DNA from: Halobellus sp. LT62
GTDB taxonomy: Archaea > Halobacteriota > Halobacteria > Halobacteriales > Haloferacaceae
Length of the DNA: 64,000 nucleotides
Assembly: GCF_037031285.1 (NCBI RefSeq)
Contig: NZ_JAYEZO010000001.1
Coordinates: 1,178,001-1,242,000 of the forward strand
Direction of reading: 5' to 3'
Of this stretch, positions 1 through 8,001 are shown piece after piece. Position 1 is the first letter of the stretch. The number at the start of each line of letters is the position of its first letter. The notes beneath the pieces are model-generated. The model was not told the DNA's origin. It worked only from the letters and a program-made list of their open reading frames with translations, and made no database searches. Position numbers and translations under genes: made by a program.

Positions 1-461
1 GAAATATTTATTGTATTAATTTCCCTATGGGAAACAATATCGTATCAGTCAATAGCAAGAGATTCCTTCTCAGGAGCACTAAAATAACACGTGTACGTGT
101 GTGATGAAAATTCAATCCCCAATCTTTCAGGTCAACTCGCGACGGCGCAGATCTGACGCTTCTCTTGACATATTCGATCGAGAATTAACCTAGTCCTCGA
201 TTGAGATAATCCTACCGCCGACGTTGGCTGTGCCGAACTGACGAGAGCATCATATCCTAACGAATTATCATCCGTTTCCTCAGAGGAAACGTTGAATACA
301 TACTAATTATTGTATTATTATATTTCGTCGATATCCCTCACCGATCGGATCACCGACGACACTGGTCGAGAATGTATCCCAATCGGACGCTTTCAGTGCA
401 CAGTATCGGACCGTAGAAGGAAGAGGGGAGGGCCTGTCCGATTACTTGAGTTTACGGACCA
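1..461. other. Intergenic region with two palindromes
   Basis: No convincing gene is seen. The stretch contains a 15-bp TTTCC/GGAAA palindrome (20-34), one copy of the GTGTAC-core motif (82-103) and a perfect 19-bp palindrome (273-291, nine-base arms CGTTTCCTC/GAGGAAACG around one base). An AT-rich stretch follows at 292-330. The nearest gene ends here from the right on the minus strand, so these sites lie downstream of it and may belong to a gene outside the window. Confidence 0.5.
82..103 (+). promoter_or_regulatory. GTGTAC-core motif, copy 1
   Basis: AAATAACA followed by CGTGTACGTGTG. The same block recurs just after two iclR genes (17916-17937, 58416-58437) and in related form at 58477-58498. 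The core is partly palindromic, as expected of a regulator site; the binding protein is unknown. Confidence 0.4.
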
Positions 462-956
462 CTACTCGGAGTGTCCATCTCGACGGTCGATTTTGCGGTT
501 CCCGTATTCGATCAGTCCCCCCGCATCGATGATCTCTTCGAGAAACGCCGGATGGGATGGGGCAGAGTAGCTTATTCCACTCGATTCGTTCGAGATCACC
601 CCGTTCGATCGGTCCACAACTACGTCGTCGCCCTGAGAAAATTTTGCTGTCGCGTCCGCAATCTCGAATACGGGCAGCCCGATGTTAATCGCGTTTCGAT
701 AAAAAATCCGTGCGAAGGACGACGCGATTATCGCGTCGGCTCCGAGTCGGCGTAGCGAGAGCGGGGCCGTCTCGCGGGATGAACCACAGCCGAAGTTCTC
801 TCCGGCGACGACGACATCGCCCTCGCCGAACTTCTCGTGAAAAGAGGGATCGACGCCGCTCATACACAACTCGACCAGCGTCTTGTCCTCGTCCGCCGTC
901 GTCGGTGCGATCAGATCCGTGTCGATGTTGTCGCCGAAGAGAAACGCCGTGCTCAT
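462..956 (-). CDS. Aconitase-superfamily dehydratase small subunit (LeuD-like)
   Basis: A 164-residue swivelling-domain subunit of the 3-isopropylmalate dehydratase / homoaconitase group. The NIDTDLIAP start and the GENFGCGSSRE loop (about residues 53-63) mark the family. With the large subunit it should hydrate or dehydrate a hydroxy-diacid in the cytosol. Its start codon follows the stop of the large-subunit gene directly (TAA at 957-959), which implies translational coupling. It has no leucine-pathway neighbours and lies downstream of redox genes, so a substrate other than isopropylmalate (for example a methylated maleate or citramalate type) is plausible. The family is clear; the substrate is not known. 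Confidence 0.85.
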   Translation of the reverse strand: MSTAFLFGDNIDTDLIAPTTADEDKTLVELCMSGVDPSFHEKFGEGDVVVAGENFGCGSSRETAPLSLRRLGADAIIASSFARIFYRNAINIGLPVFEIADATAKFSQGDDVVVDRSNGVISNESSGISYSAPSHPAFLEEIIDAGGLIEYGNRKIDRRDGHSE

Positions 957-2216
957 TTATGCCACCTCCGACGGATGGGTTAGCCGCCCCGTGACCGCGC
1001 TCGCGGCTGCGACCGCTGGACTGGCGAGGTATACCTCGCTCGACCGATGGCCCATCCGCCCGCGGACGTTCCGGTTCGTCGTTGATACGGCTACCTCACC
1101 CGGACCGAGGGCCCCCGTCCGCATACCGAAACACGCTCCGCATCCGGGATTCTCCATCGTCGCACCGGCTTCTAGGAACGTCTCCGTGAGCCCCTCTTCG
1201 ATGCACAGCCGTTCGAGTCGCTGTGATCCGGGGGTGATGATCAGACGCACGTCCGCATCGACCGTATTCCCCGAGAGGACCTTCGCCGCGGTGCGGAGGT
1301 CCGCCTCGCGACCGTTCGTGCACGATCCGATCACCGCTTGGTCGACTTGGACCTCGGGATCTTGAAGCTCCGAGAGTGACGCGACGTTCGATACTTGGTG
1401 GGGTTTCGCCACCTGCGGTTCTAGGTCGTCGCAATCGATCGTGTACGTTAACGCGTAGTCGGCATCTGGATCCGGACTGTGGAGCTGATACTCCGCGTCG
1501 GTCCTGCGGTCGACGTACTTTCTCGTCCGCCGGTCAGGATCGACGAATCCCGTGACGCCCCCCATCTCGATCGTCATATTTGCCATCGTAAACCGCTCAT
1601 CCATCGGCAGATCACCGACGACAGGGCCGCCGTATTCTACGGCTTTGTTGAGTGCCCCGCTGATCCCGACCCTCCCGATCGCGGCCAAAATAAGGTCCTT
1701 GCCACTTACCCACGTTTCGGGGTCACCGACGAACTCGAACCTGACAGTGTCCGGGACTTGGAGCCACAGTTCGCCAAACGCCATCGCATACGCCATATCG
1801 GTACTTCCGACTCCGGACCCGAACACGCCGATCGCCCCATGGGTACACGAGTGGCTGTCCGCGGCGAGCATCACGTCGCCGGGGGTGATCAGGCCCTCCT
1901 CGGGGATGTGGACGTGCTCTTGACTCTGGGTGCCTTGGGGGTAAAACAGCGTATTATGTTTCATTGCGAACTCCTTACATCGGTTGTACAACGTTATCGC
2001 CCGTTGGTTCGGCGACGGGGTGAGATGATCGGGAATAACCGCGACGCTGTCGGGGTCGAATACGGTATCGACGTTTATCCGCTCGAATTCATCGATTGCG
2101 GGCGGCAACGAGAACTCGTGGCCGGACGTAAAATCGATCGGCACCTCGACGATATCACCCGGCGTGACGGTGCCCTTGATCTTCTGTGAGAGAGTCTTTT
2201 CGGCAACAGTTGACAT
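957..2216 (-). CDS. Aconitase-superfamily dehydratase large subunit (LeuC-like)
   Basis: A 419-residue [4Fe-4S] hydro-lyase subunit. The cluster cysteines are visible in the SCTNGR motif and the PGCGACFG motif, and the DSHSCTHGA segment is typical of the family. The ATG at 2216 (MSTVAEKTLSQ) is chosen; the open frame extends nine codons further upstream to 2243 but with unlikely sequence. It pairs with the small subunit immediately downstream. LeuC and LeuD as separate polypeptides fit archaeal isopropylmalate, homoaconitate or dimethylmaleate-type enzymes. Context (UGSC-type proteins and thioredoxins upstream on the same strand) does not suggest leucine synthesis. Confidence 0.85.
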   Translation of the reverse strand: MSTVAEKTLSQKIKGTVTPGDIVEVPIDFTSGHEFSLPPAIDEFERINVDTVFDPDSVAVIPDHLTPSPNQRAITLYNRCKEFAMKHNTLFYPQGTQSQEHVHIPEEGLITPGDVMLAADSHSCTHGAIGVFGSGVGSTDMAYAMAFGELWLQVPDTVRFEFVGDPETWVSGKDLILAAIGRVGISGALNKAVEYGGPVVGDLPMDERFTMANMTIEMGGVTGFVDPDRRTRKYVDRRTDAEYQLHSPDPDADYALTYTIDCDDLEPQVAKPHQVSNVASLSELQDPEVQVDQAVIGSCTNGREADLRTAAKVLSGNTVDADVRLIITPGSQRLERLCIEEGLTETFLEAGATMENPGCGACFGMRTGALGPGEVAVSTTNRNVRGRMGHRSSEVYLASPAVAAASAVTGRLTHPSEVA

Positions 2217-2406
2217 ACAGAGAGTGCTGCAGCGTCCACCCAATTATATGTTTCTCCGAGTGCACCCCGAGCGATGGGTCTCCGGTCGCGGTATCCGAAG
2301 TGGTGTGACGATATCGGAACGGAAACAGCGCCCACAGAAATTCTCCGCGTACGATCCGGCCACAGTTTCGGTTAGATCGGTCAGCAGTTCTGATCCCCCA
2401 AACCCG

Positions 2407-3516
2407 TCAGTCGTACACGTCGGACCCCTTGCCCCACTCTCGCTCGATGGCGTATTCTTCGACGAGTTCGTCGTAGTTCTCGGGGTACTCGATTTTTTTT
2501 GTCACTGGTCCACCGAGGGTTTTTCCGATGGTCACGTTGAATCTCCCGCCCACCCCACCGATGGTGAGCACCTTCACGTTCTCCGGATCGGCTATTTGCG
2601 GCAACTGCAGGCTGGGTACTTTGCCATCATCAACCTGTTCGATCTGATTGTCGCCCCACTTTCCCCTGGCGTACTTATTCCGTGGAAGGTACGAGTTCTC
2701 ACAGAGGTACTCTTTGACCTCCTGTTTCGAGAGGCCCGCATCGCTCAGTTCTTCGGCGTTGTAGGGCGCAAGGGCGTGCACAACCGTCTGATTCCGGTCG
2801 GCGATTTCCGCCCCCGTCATCCCGGGCTCCATATGATAGACCATCCCTTCAAGGACGTGCTGTGCATCGTTCCGGTGTGGAGTCCAGCCGATGAAACTAT
2901 TCGGGCCCGCGAGCGTAATCGTGTCGTCAGTTTCATCGAACCCTTGAGAGATATGGAATGGCTCCCAAGGGCTTTCTTCCTCGTTTTCACCGGCGACGAG
3001 ACTATATTTGAACGGGTTGCCCGTCGTTGCCATATCCTTCTCGCCGGGATGAATCCCGGTCGTATTCTTGTAGGTGAGTCCGAGTGCACGGCCGAGCACT
3101 CGGTTCGTACGGAAGCCCGGACCGAACGCTCCCACACCGCATTGAACGTCGAGCTTCGATCGAATCGGTCCGTTGATCACCCACAGATAAGCCCAGGAGC
3201 CGGTACTCACCGAAAACTGAATGCTATTTGATTCGGGGTCTGCGAGCGCCTTCGCGCCGGCAATCAAGACCGGTAAATGAGGTGCGTAGCACCCAGCCAT
3301 CACGGCATTCGTCGCGAGCCGTTCGACCGTGAGTGGAGTATCGCCGTTTCCGAGGTGCCCGATGACGTGGTCGCTAGGGAGGTCCGTGCCACGAAGCATT
3401 TCGTCGACGCGGTCGTCCGTCGGTGGGACCACTGGCAGTCCATCGGTTGCCCCCTGCTTGTACAGCATATCGTTTACCTGCTCGAGCGACTGTTCAGAAT
3501 CGTTGTTTTGTGACAT
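2407..3516 (-). CDS. UGSC-system partner protein (DGLPVVPPT family)
   Basis: A 369-residue cytosolic protein with no signal peptide. It opens with DGLPVVPPTDDRV, followed by a NAVMAGC segment near residue 95 and a glycine-rich GGVGGRFNVTIG stretch near residue 325 ending in a GGPVTKKI motif. I recognise this arrangement from proteins encoded beside, or fused to, UGSC-type seleno/cysteine proteins; the biochemical role of the family is not established to my knowledge. The next gene upstream (ending 18 bases away) is the UGSC partner, so the two are almost certainly co-translated. I infer that both form one enzyme with redox chemistry. Confidence 0.6.
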   Translation of the reverse strand: MSQNNDSEQSLEQVNDMLYKQGATDGLPVVPPTDDRVDEMLRGTDLPSDHVIGHLGNGDTPLTVERLATNAVMAGCYAPHLPVLIAGAKALADPESNSIQFSVSTGSWAYLWVINGPIRSKLDVQCGVGAFGPGFRTNRVLGRALGLTYKNTTGIHPGEKDMATTGNPFKYSLVAGENEEESPWEPFHISQGFDETDDTITLAGPNSFIGWTPHRNDAQHVLEGMVYHMEPGMTGAEIADRNQTVVHALAPYNAEELSDAGLSKQEVKEYLCENSYLPRNKYARGKWGDNQIEQVDDGKVPSLQLPQIADPENVKVLTIGGVGGRFNVTIGKTLGGPVTKKIEYPENYDELVEEYAIEREWGKGSDVYD

Positions 3517-3533
3517 ATATGGTGGTTTGAGCG

Positions 3534-4115
3534 TTACTCAGGCGACACGCCTTGTTCCTTCTCTGAGAGCGGACGAGTCAGTTCCGCTTCGATCGATTCG
3601 AGCACCTCGGGTGTCAGCCGTTCGGCGATGCGATCCTTATCACGGACTTCCGAACGAACTGCCTTCGTGTTGTATCGGAGCGGCCACTGGCGTTCGACGG
3701 CGTTGGACTGATAGTCAAGCTCGAATCCGGGGTCGACGAGGCCGACTGTCGGAACGCCGGCGTCTTCGATGGCCGCGACGCCCCAAACGAGGAATTTCGT
3801 ACAGGAGCCGCAATCGCCGATCGCGGCGATGCACGCGTCGAGATCTTCTGTACGCGCCCATTCGCGGACTTCGTCGAGCTTTTCGGGATCTTTCGCATAA
3901 TTGAGGTGCTCCATCGAGTAGTAACTGAACGTTATGTCGTCGTACAGCTCGTCGATTCGTTCCCGTAGCACCTCAAGAACGGGTTCAGCCGCTAATTTCG
4001 CGTTGTCGTACAGACCGACGTGTTTTCCGTGTAGCTCATCGATACGCGGCGACAACGCGTGGAGTTCCGAAGGATCACCTGACGCAGTCGCGCCCAGTGG
4101 ATTCTTGATGTCCAT
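3534..4115 (-). CDS. UGSC-family redox protein, Cys form
   Basis: A 193-residue protein whose GDCGSCT motif (Cys102 and Cys105) corresponds to the U-G-S-C signature of the UGSC family, with cysteine where some relatives have selenocysteine. The CGSC pair is a thioredoxin-like dithiol expected to be the catalytic or electron-transfer site. The start ATG at 4115 is preceded by a TATA-like element at about 4135-4146, so this gene may head a transcript reading into the partner gene and the dehydratase pair. A thioredoxin-like gene and a thioredoxin reductase lie just upstream on the same strand, offering an electron path. The substrate is unknown. Confidence 0.6.
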   Translation of the reverse strand: MDIKNPLGATASGDPSELHALSPRIDELHGKHVGLYDNAKLAAEPVLEVLRERIDELYDDITFSYYSMEHLNYAKDPEKLDEVREWARTEDLDACIAAIGDCGSCTKFLVWGVAAIEDAGVPTVGLVDPGFELDYQSNAVERQWPLRYNTKAVRSEVRDKDRIAERLTPEVLESIEAELTRPLSEKEQGVSPE

Positions 4116-4134
4116 ACAGTTGGGTGAACAACGA

Positions 4135-4146
4135 AATATATAAAAT
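4135..4146 (-). promoter_or_regulatory. TATA box for UGSC gene
   Basis: An AT-only TATATAAAA-like run about 22-30 bases upstream of the start at 4115, the spacing expected of a haloarchaeal promoter with a short or absent leader. Confidence 0.45.
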
Positions 4147-4203
4147 ATGGTGGTGAAAGCAAGAATGATGAAAGTTCACAGGCCGAATAAAGGGGTGTTC
4201 CAC

Positions 4204-4932
4204 TCAGTCGGACTGTTCGGCCACGATTCCGATTTCCGCCCGAAGTGCTTCTGGGTTGGCCGACCCGACGATTCGTGATTCGACGCTGCCGTTGGAGCAG
4301 AACAACGTCGTCGGGGCGACTGAAACATCGTACTGCTCGGAGAGCAAGTCAGTTGCTTCGGGCCCATAGATGGCTCCAAGTGGCACGTCGACCGGAATAG
4401 CGTCTTGACTGACAAGTTTTTCGAACTGTTCTCGCATCACATCGCAGGGGGAACAGTCTTGTCTCCAACAGTAGATTATGGCGACGTCGTTTTCCTCGAT
4501 CACCGACATAATCTCGTCTGGCGAGAGGGCGATGAAACCCTCCGGAACGCCGTTGTCGATTTCGGTCTCGACCTGTTTGTCCGAAAGCCACGACCCGGAT
4601 TCGGTGCTTGGCTGAAGAATCTTGCCCAGCGCTCTCGCGGCGAGAAAGTAGTCGCTCGGCCGCTCCAGCGAGCACTGCTCTTCGAGCGCCATCCCGTTGG
4701 CCAGAACTTGGGTGTCTATCGACTCCAGTGCACACGCGGCCCCGTCGACATTCCACTCCTCCAACTTGGTGCGGCGTTCTGAACGAGTCAACGTATCGGC
4801 TACGTCGGCATATTGCGTCCTCAGTTCGGCGAATTCCGCTGTCAGGCTCAGCTGGGATTCGGCATCGGACACGAACACGTTCGCTTCGGCGAGTCGACCG
4901 ACGAACGATGCATAAGTGCTGTTCTCCGCCAT
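4204..4932 (-). CDS. Thioredoxin-fold protein with extra N-terminal domain
   Basis: A 242-residue protein with two parts. Residues about 1-125 form a mostly helical, acidic N-terminal region I cannot assign. Residues about 140-242 are a thioredoxin fold with the active-site CSPC pair (Cys160, Cys163) and the cis-Pro loop VAPTTLF. It lacks a signal peptide and is probably cytosolic. It sits between trxB and the UGSC gene on the same strand and is a plausible electron carrier from thioredoxin reductase to the CGSC centre. The start ATG at 4932 is supported by a TATA box at 4957-4966. Confidence 0.7.
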   Translation of the reverse strand: MAENSTYASFVGRLAEANVFVSDAESQLSLTAEFAELRTQYADVADTLTRSERRTKLEEWNVDGAACALESIDTQVLANGMALEEQCSLERPSDYFLAARALGKILQPSTESGSWLSDKQVETEIDNGVPEGFIALSPDEIMSVIEENDVAIIYCWRQDCSPCDVMREQFEKLVSQDAIPVDVPLGAIYGPEATDLLSEQYDVSVAPTTLFCSNGSVESRIVGSANPEALRAEIGIVAEQSD

Positions 4933-4956
4933 AGCTAAGCGATAGTGTGTTTCCTG

Positions 4957-4966
4957 TATATATATT
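4957..4966 (-). promoter_or_regulatory. TATA box for thioredoxin-like gene
   Basis: TATATATA-type run 25-34 bases before the ATG at 4932, a typical archaeal promoter position. Confidence 0.45.
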
Positions 4967-5597
4967 CATATGGCACAACGGATTTTTATCGTCTCCCTTG
5001 GACAATAATCGCCAGTGAAAACAATTTTATTATTACATTTATCGACCTTTCAATTATGGGATAGCTCGGCTTCTAACGGCCAAAATTTAGCCTTCTATGT
5101 TCATTATTGTTGATAAGTGTATTTATATAGTGAACAAAGGTGATACTGACGCGAGTGCGATGAATAGCGATAATGAGAACGTGCTGTGAAACAGAGTAAG
5201 AATGTATGCACAGTACCGATCGAGAAAGGAAGAGGTCTTTTTTCGGGCGACTTGCCCATCCAGAACAGTGCGTTTTCCGAAGTGAAACGCCCGTACCACG
5301 GTATTTCGATAGAGACGTTCTTTGTCTGGAGGTGTGACTCGAACGACGTCATCTTCATCTCGCCGCCGATTCCAATCTTCTTGTAGCTGCCGGAAGCCGT
5401 GTTAACCACGCCGGCGAACCACTGATTCACTTAGGTAGATCAGCTTTGATGTCGCGAGAGACATTGTTGGATGGCTGGTAGAAATTATCTGACTGGTTGG
5501 TCAGTCCGTTACGAACTTCGCTAGGGAAGTGTCATAAATAGGCCTATTCGCAACAAAGATGATAGTCTGTCGTCCCCAACACCCGGCGCTCTTGGCG
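4967..5597. other. Intergenic region, no confident gene
   Basis: About 630 bases between the thioredoxin-like gene and trxB. A minus-strand open frame at 5104-5430 contains a protein-like N-terminal stretch (for example the segment SLQ-to-EIPWYGRF around residues 33-49), but its C-terminal third looks random and I recognise no family. It may be a gene fragment. No RNA gene is evident. Confidence 0.35.
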
Positions 5598-6521
5598 CTA
5601 CCGGGGGTCGGCTGATTCGACGATGTATTCCTTAGCCGCGGACAGCGCCGTGACACCGTCACCGGTCGCGGCAGCGATCTCCGTCGGACTTCCCGAGCGG
5701 ATATCTCCTGCGGAGAAGATTCCAGATACCGAGGTTTCCAGCCGATCGTCGACGACGACCTGTCCGTCCTCGTTGCGTTCGACGGTTTCGGCGACGAACT
5801 CAGTGTTCGGAACGATGCCAACATTCACGTTCACGCCACTGAGTTCGATCGCTTCCGTGTCTCCATCATTGTCGACGACTTCGACGCCGTCGACGAGGCC
5901 GTCGCTCCCGAGGATTTCGGTGACTGTCGTACCCGTTCGGAGCTCGATATCGGGATGTGAACTCACCTCCTCAACGATTGTGCCGTCGGCGGGAAGTTCG
6001 GGATTTGAGTCGATCATTACCACTTCGCTCGCGTGCTTGGTCAGGAACACCGCGTCGATGAGCGCGTGGTTCCGCCCCCCTACGACGGCGATCCGCTCGT
6101 CGCGGTACAGCGGTCCATCGCACGCCGCACAGTGAAATATTCCACGACCCTCGTACTCCTCTTCGCCAGGCACGCCGAGGGACGCTTCCCTTCCACCAGT
6201 CGCCAGAATCACAGCCGATGCCTCGTATGTCCCGCTGGCAGCCTGCACCTCGTGTGGGGATCCCGGTTCGATCGACTCGACAGCCTCGAGGTTTACTTCT
6301 GATTCGTACTGCTCGGCGGCCGCGACCAACTTCGACCGCAGTTCTGTGCCAGAGATACCATCGGGGAATCCAGGGTATGAGCGGATCTTGTGCCGGTTCA
6401 CTAGGTCGCCGCCGATCGATTCCCTCTCGAAGAACAGGACATCGAGACCGCTACGGCCCGCGTACATTCCAGCAGTGAGCCCCGCCGGACCAGTTCCGAT
6501 GATGATTAGATCATATGTCAC
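5598..6521 (-). CDS. trxB: Thioredoxin reductase
   Basis: A 307-residue NADPH/FAD pyridine nucleotide-disulfide reductase of the low-molecular-weight TrxB class. The FAD motif GTGPAG starts at residue 9, the redox-active CAAC is Cys131/Cys134, and an FSAGD FAD-binding motif lies near the C-terminus. The open frame extends to 6731, but the extra N-terminal residues are unrelated, so the GTG at 6521 (VTYDLIIIG) is chosen. It should reduce thioredoxins in the cytosol; the adjacent thioredoxin-like protein and CGSC protein are likely partners. Confidence 0.9.
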   Translation of the reverse strand: MTYDLIIIGTGPAGLTAGMYAGRSGLDVLFFERESIGGDLVNRHKIRSYPGFPDGISGTELRSKLVAAAEQYESEVNLEAVESIEPGSPHEVQAASGTYEASAVILATGGREASLGVPGEEEYEGRGIFHCAACDGPLYRDERIAVVGGRNHALIDAVFLTKHASEVVMIDSNPELPADGTIVEEVSSHPDIELRTGTTVTEILGSDGLVDGVEVVDNDGDTEAIELSGVNVNVGIVPNTEFVAETVERNEDGQVVVDDRLETSVSGIFSAGDIRSGSPTEIAAATGDGVTALSAAKEYIVESADPR

Positions 6522-6796
6522 GGTCAGTATCTGAAATACCGGAAGTGAAGTAAAAAAGATTTCTCCCGTGCGGTGATCACGCAAGGAAGCGACACGTAGT
6601 GGCTTGTCGGTATCATTCCTTAGTGTGAAACTGCTCGCGTAAACGCTGCGGGTAATACGGTGAAGCGGATATTCGGACGATCGCTGAGCTTGCCCCAGAG
6701 ACGGCGGACAGTCGGGATGGACTTTAGACACCGGTTGCGTTATCGATCTTGCAATCCTTACTGGGATGCAGGGACGGAATGTGTCTCTCGATTTCG

Positions 6797-7246
6797 CTAG
6801 AACTGTTCCATCTGAGTAACCACTGGACAGTCGACGTTGAGCAGGATCTGCTGGGTGGTATTTCCAAATAGTGCCTTCCCAGTCGGTGACCGACGGCGTC
6901 CACTGATTACGAGGAACCTTGGATCCTCTTGTCCCGCTTCAGCGACTATCTCGTCGGCGATTTCACCAACCCGGCCGCGTGGATCAAGCATCGACGTGTC
7001 GAGGTCCGGGATAGTTTCAAGAGCGAACTTCCGAGCGAATCGTTCAGCACCTTCTACTTCGTCGCTCATCGAAAAGTCTTGGAATTCAGGAATCTCACGG
7101 ATTGCCTTCGTATGGTCGTTGAATTCGTCAGTGGGGATTACGTGCAACACAGCGAGCGTGTCGTCGTACCTCGTTGCAAGATCGTGTGCAACTTCGATCA
7201 CTTTTTTCGATCGCTCATTTTCGTCAACAGCGGCGAGTATCGTCAT
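6797..7246 (-). CDS. Universal stress protein (UspA family)
   Basis: A 149-residue single-domain Usp starting MTILAAVDENERS. The C-terminal VISGRRRSPTGKALFGNTTQQIL block resembles the ATP-binding G-2X-G-9X-G(S/T) region of UspA proteins. The open frame begins at 7303, but the ATG at 7246 fits the fold start. The role is cytosolic stress or nucleotide sensing, otherwise unspecified. It lies next to a decayed IS element. Confidence 0.85.
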   Translation of the reverse strand: MTILAAVDENERSKKVIEVAHDLATRYDDTLAVLHVIPTDEFNDHTKAIREIPEFQDFSMSDEVEGAERFARKFALETIPDLDTSMLDPRGRVGEIADEIVAEAGQEDPRFLVISGRRRSPTGKALFGNTTQQILLNVDCPVVTQMEQF

Positions 7247-7298
7247 TTCATATCTTACCTCACCGGGAGTATTGTAAACTGTTGCGGCTCTTGGCAAG

Positions 7299-7993
7299 GG
7301 CACTGTTCAGATAAGATGGAAAAATGAGGCGGTCGTAGTTGCTTGGTGCCTATGGAAGAAACCAACCGCCTCACCGAGTGTAGTGACTTCCCGGAGTTAG
7401 TATTCGTGGAGCGAGCGGCGACACCTGAGTCGGCGTTGAAGCTCGGTATCCAACTGCATTTAGCGGGTCTCTCGCTGTCGGATACCGCCTTTGTCCTCTG
7501 GGTTGGGTGTCGGACACTGTCGCCCCACTGTTCACAACTGAGTTCGGAAGGAAAATCTACAGCCTGCAAAGGGTCATAACCCGGATTACGTCACGGTCGA
7601 ACGAGACCGTAATCCGAGTCAATGACCAGCACTACTGGCTGTTTGCTGGGGTTGACCCCAACTCGAATCGCCTGCTGCAGGTGCGACTGTTCCCGACCAA
7701 GACTTCCGCGCTGACGGAGATGTTCCTCGCGGAACTACGAGAGAAACATCTTATCAACGACGCAATCTTCTTAGACGATGGTGCACCCTAGCTGCAGGCG
7801 GCCTGCTACCGCTACTCGCTCCGATTCCAACACGTCACCCACGGGAATTGGACGCCGTCGAACGTGTGTTTAATGAGCTGAAGCGCCGAAGTGAAGCGTT
7901 TGCTAACCATTTTAGACACGCTGATCTGAACACAGCAGAAACCTAGCTGCAAGCGTTCGCCGTCTACTTCAATCAGCTAATCTGAACAATTCC
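7299..7993 (+). mobile_element. IS6-type insertion sequence, decayed copy 1
   Basis: A 695-bp relative of the element at 22885-23581. It begins GGCACTGTTCAGATAAGA and ends with the inverted form (CTGAACAATTCC, where the other copy has AATGCC). No flanking duplication is visible (TTGGCAAG on the left, TTCGACGT on the right), as expected of an old insertion or one rearranged by recombination. Confidence 0.8.
7352..7985 (+). pseudogene. IS6-type transposase, degenerate
   Basis: Compared with the copy at 22938-23573, this frame has a two-base deletion near 7497, a Trp-to-TGA change near 7542, a one-base deletion near 7850 and an amber in place of Trp at 7944-7946. It also carries an amber (TAG 7789-7791) after GAP, exactly where the other copy has its only stop. 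The remaining match to the DDE transposase is clear. It cannot encode an active protein. Confidence 0.8.
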
Positions 7994-8001
7994 TTCGACG
8001 T

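Noticed and set aside
1479-2189. Long plus-strand open frames opposite the dehydratase gene (also at 2164-3231).
   Set aside because: They mirror GC-rich codons of the real genes on the other strand and have no recognisable domain or promoter.
5104-5430. A minus-strand frame with a protein-like N-terminal part.
   Set aside because: It has no recognised family, no clear promoter and a random-looking tail; mentioned only as a possible fragment.
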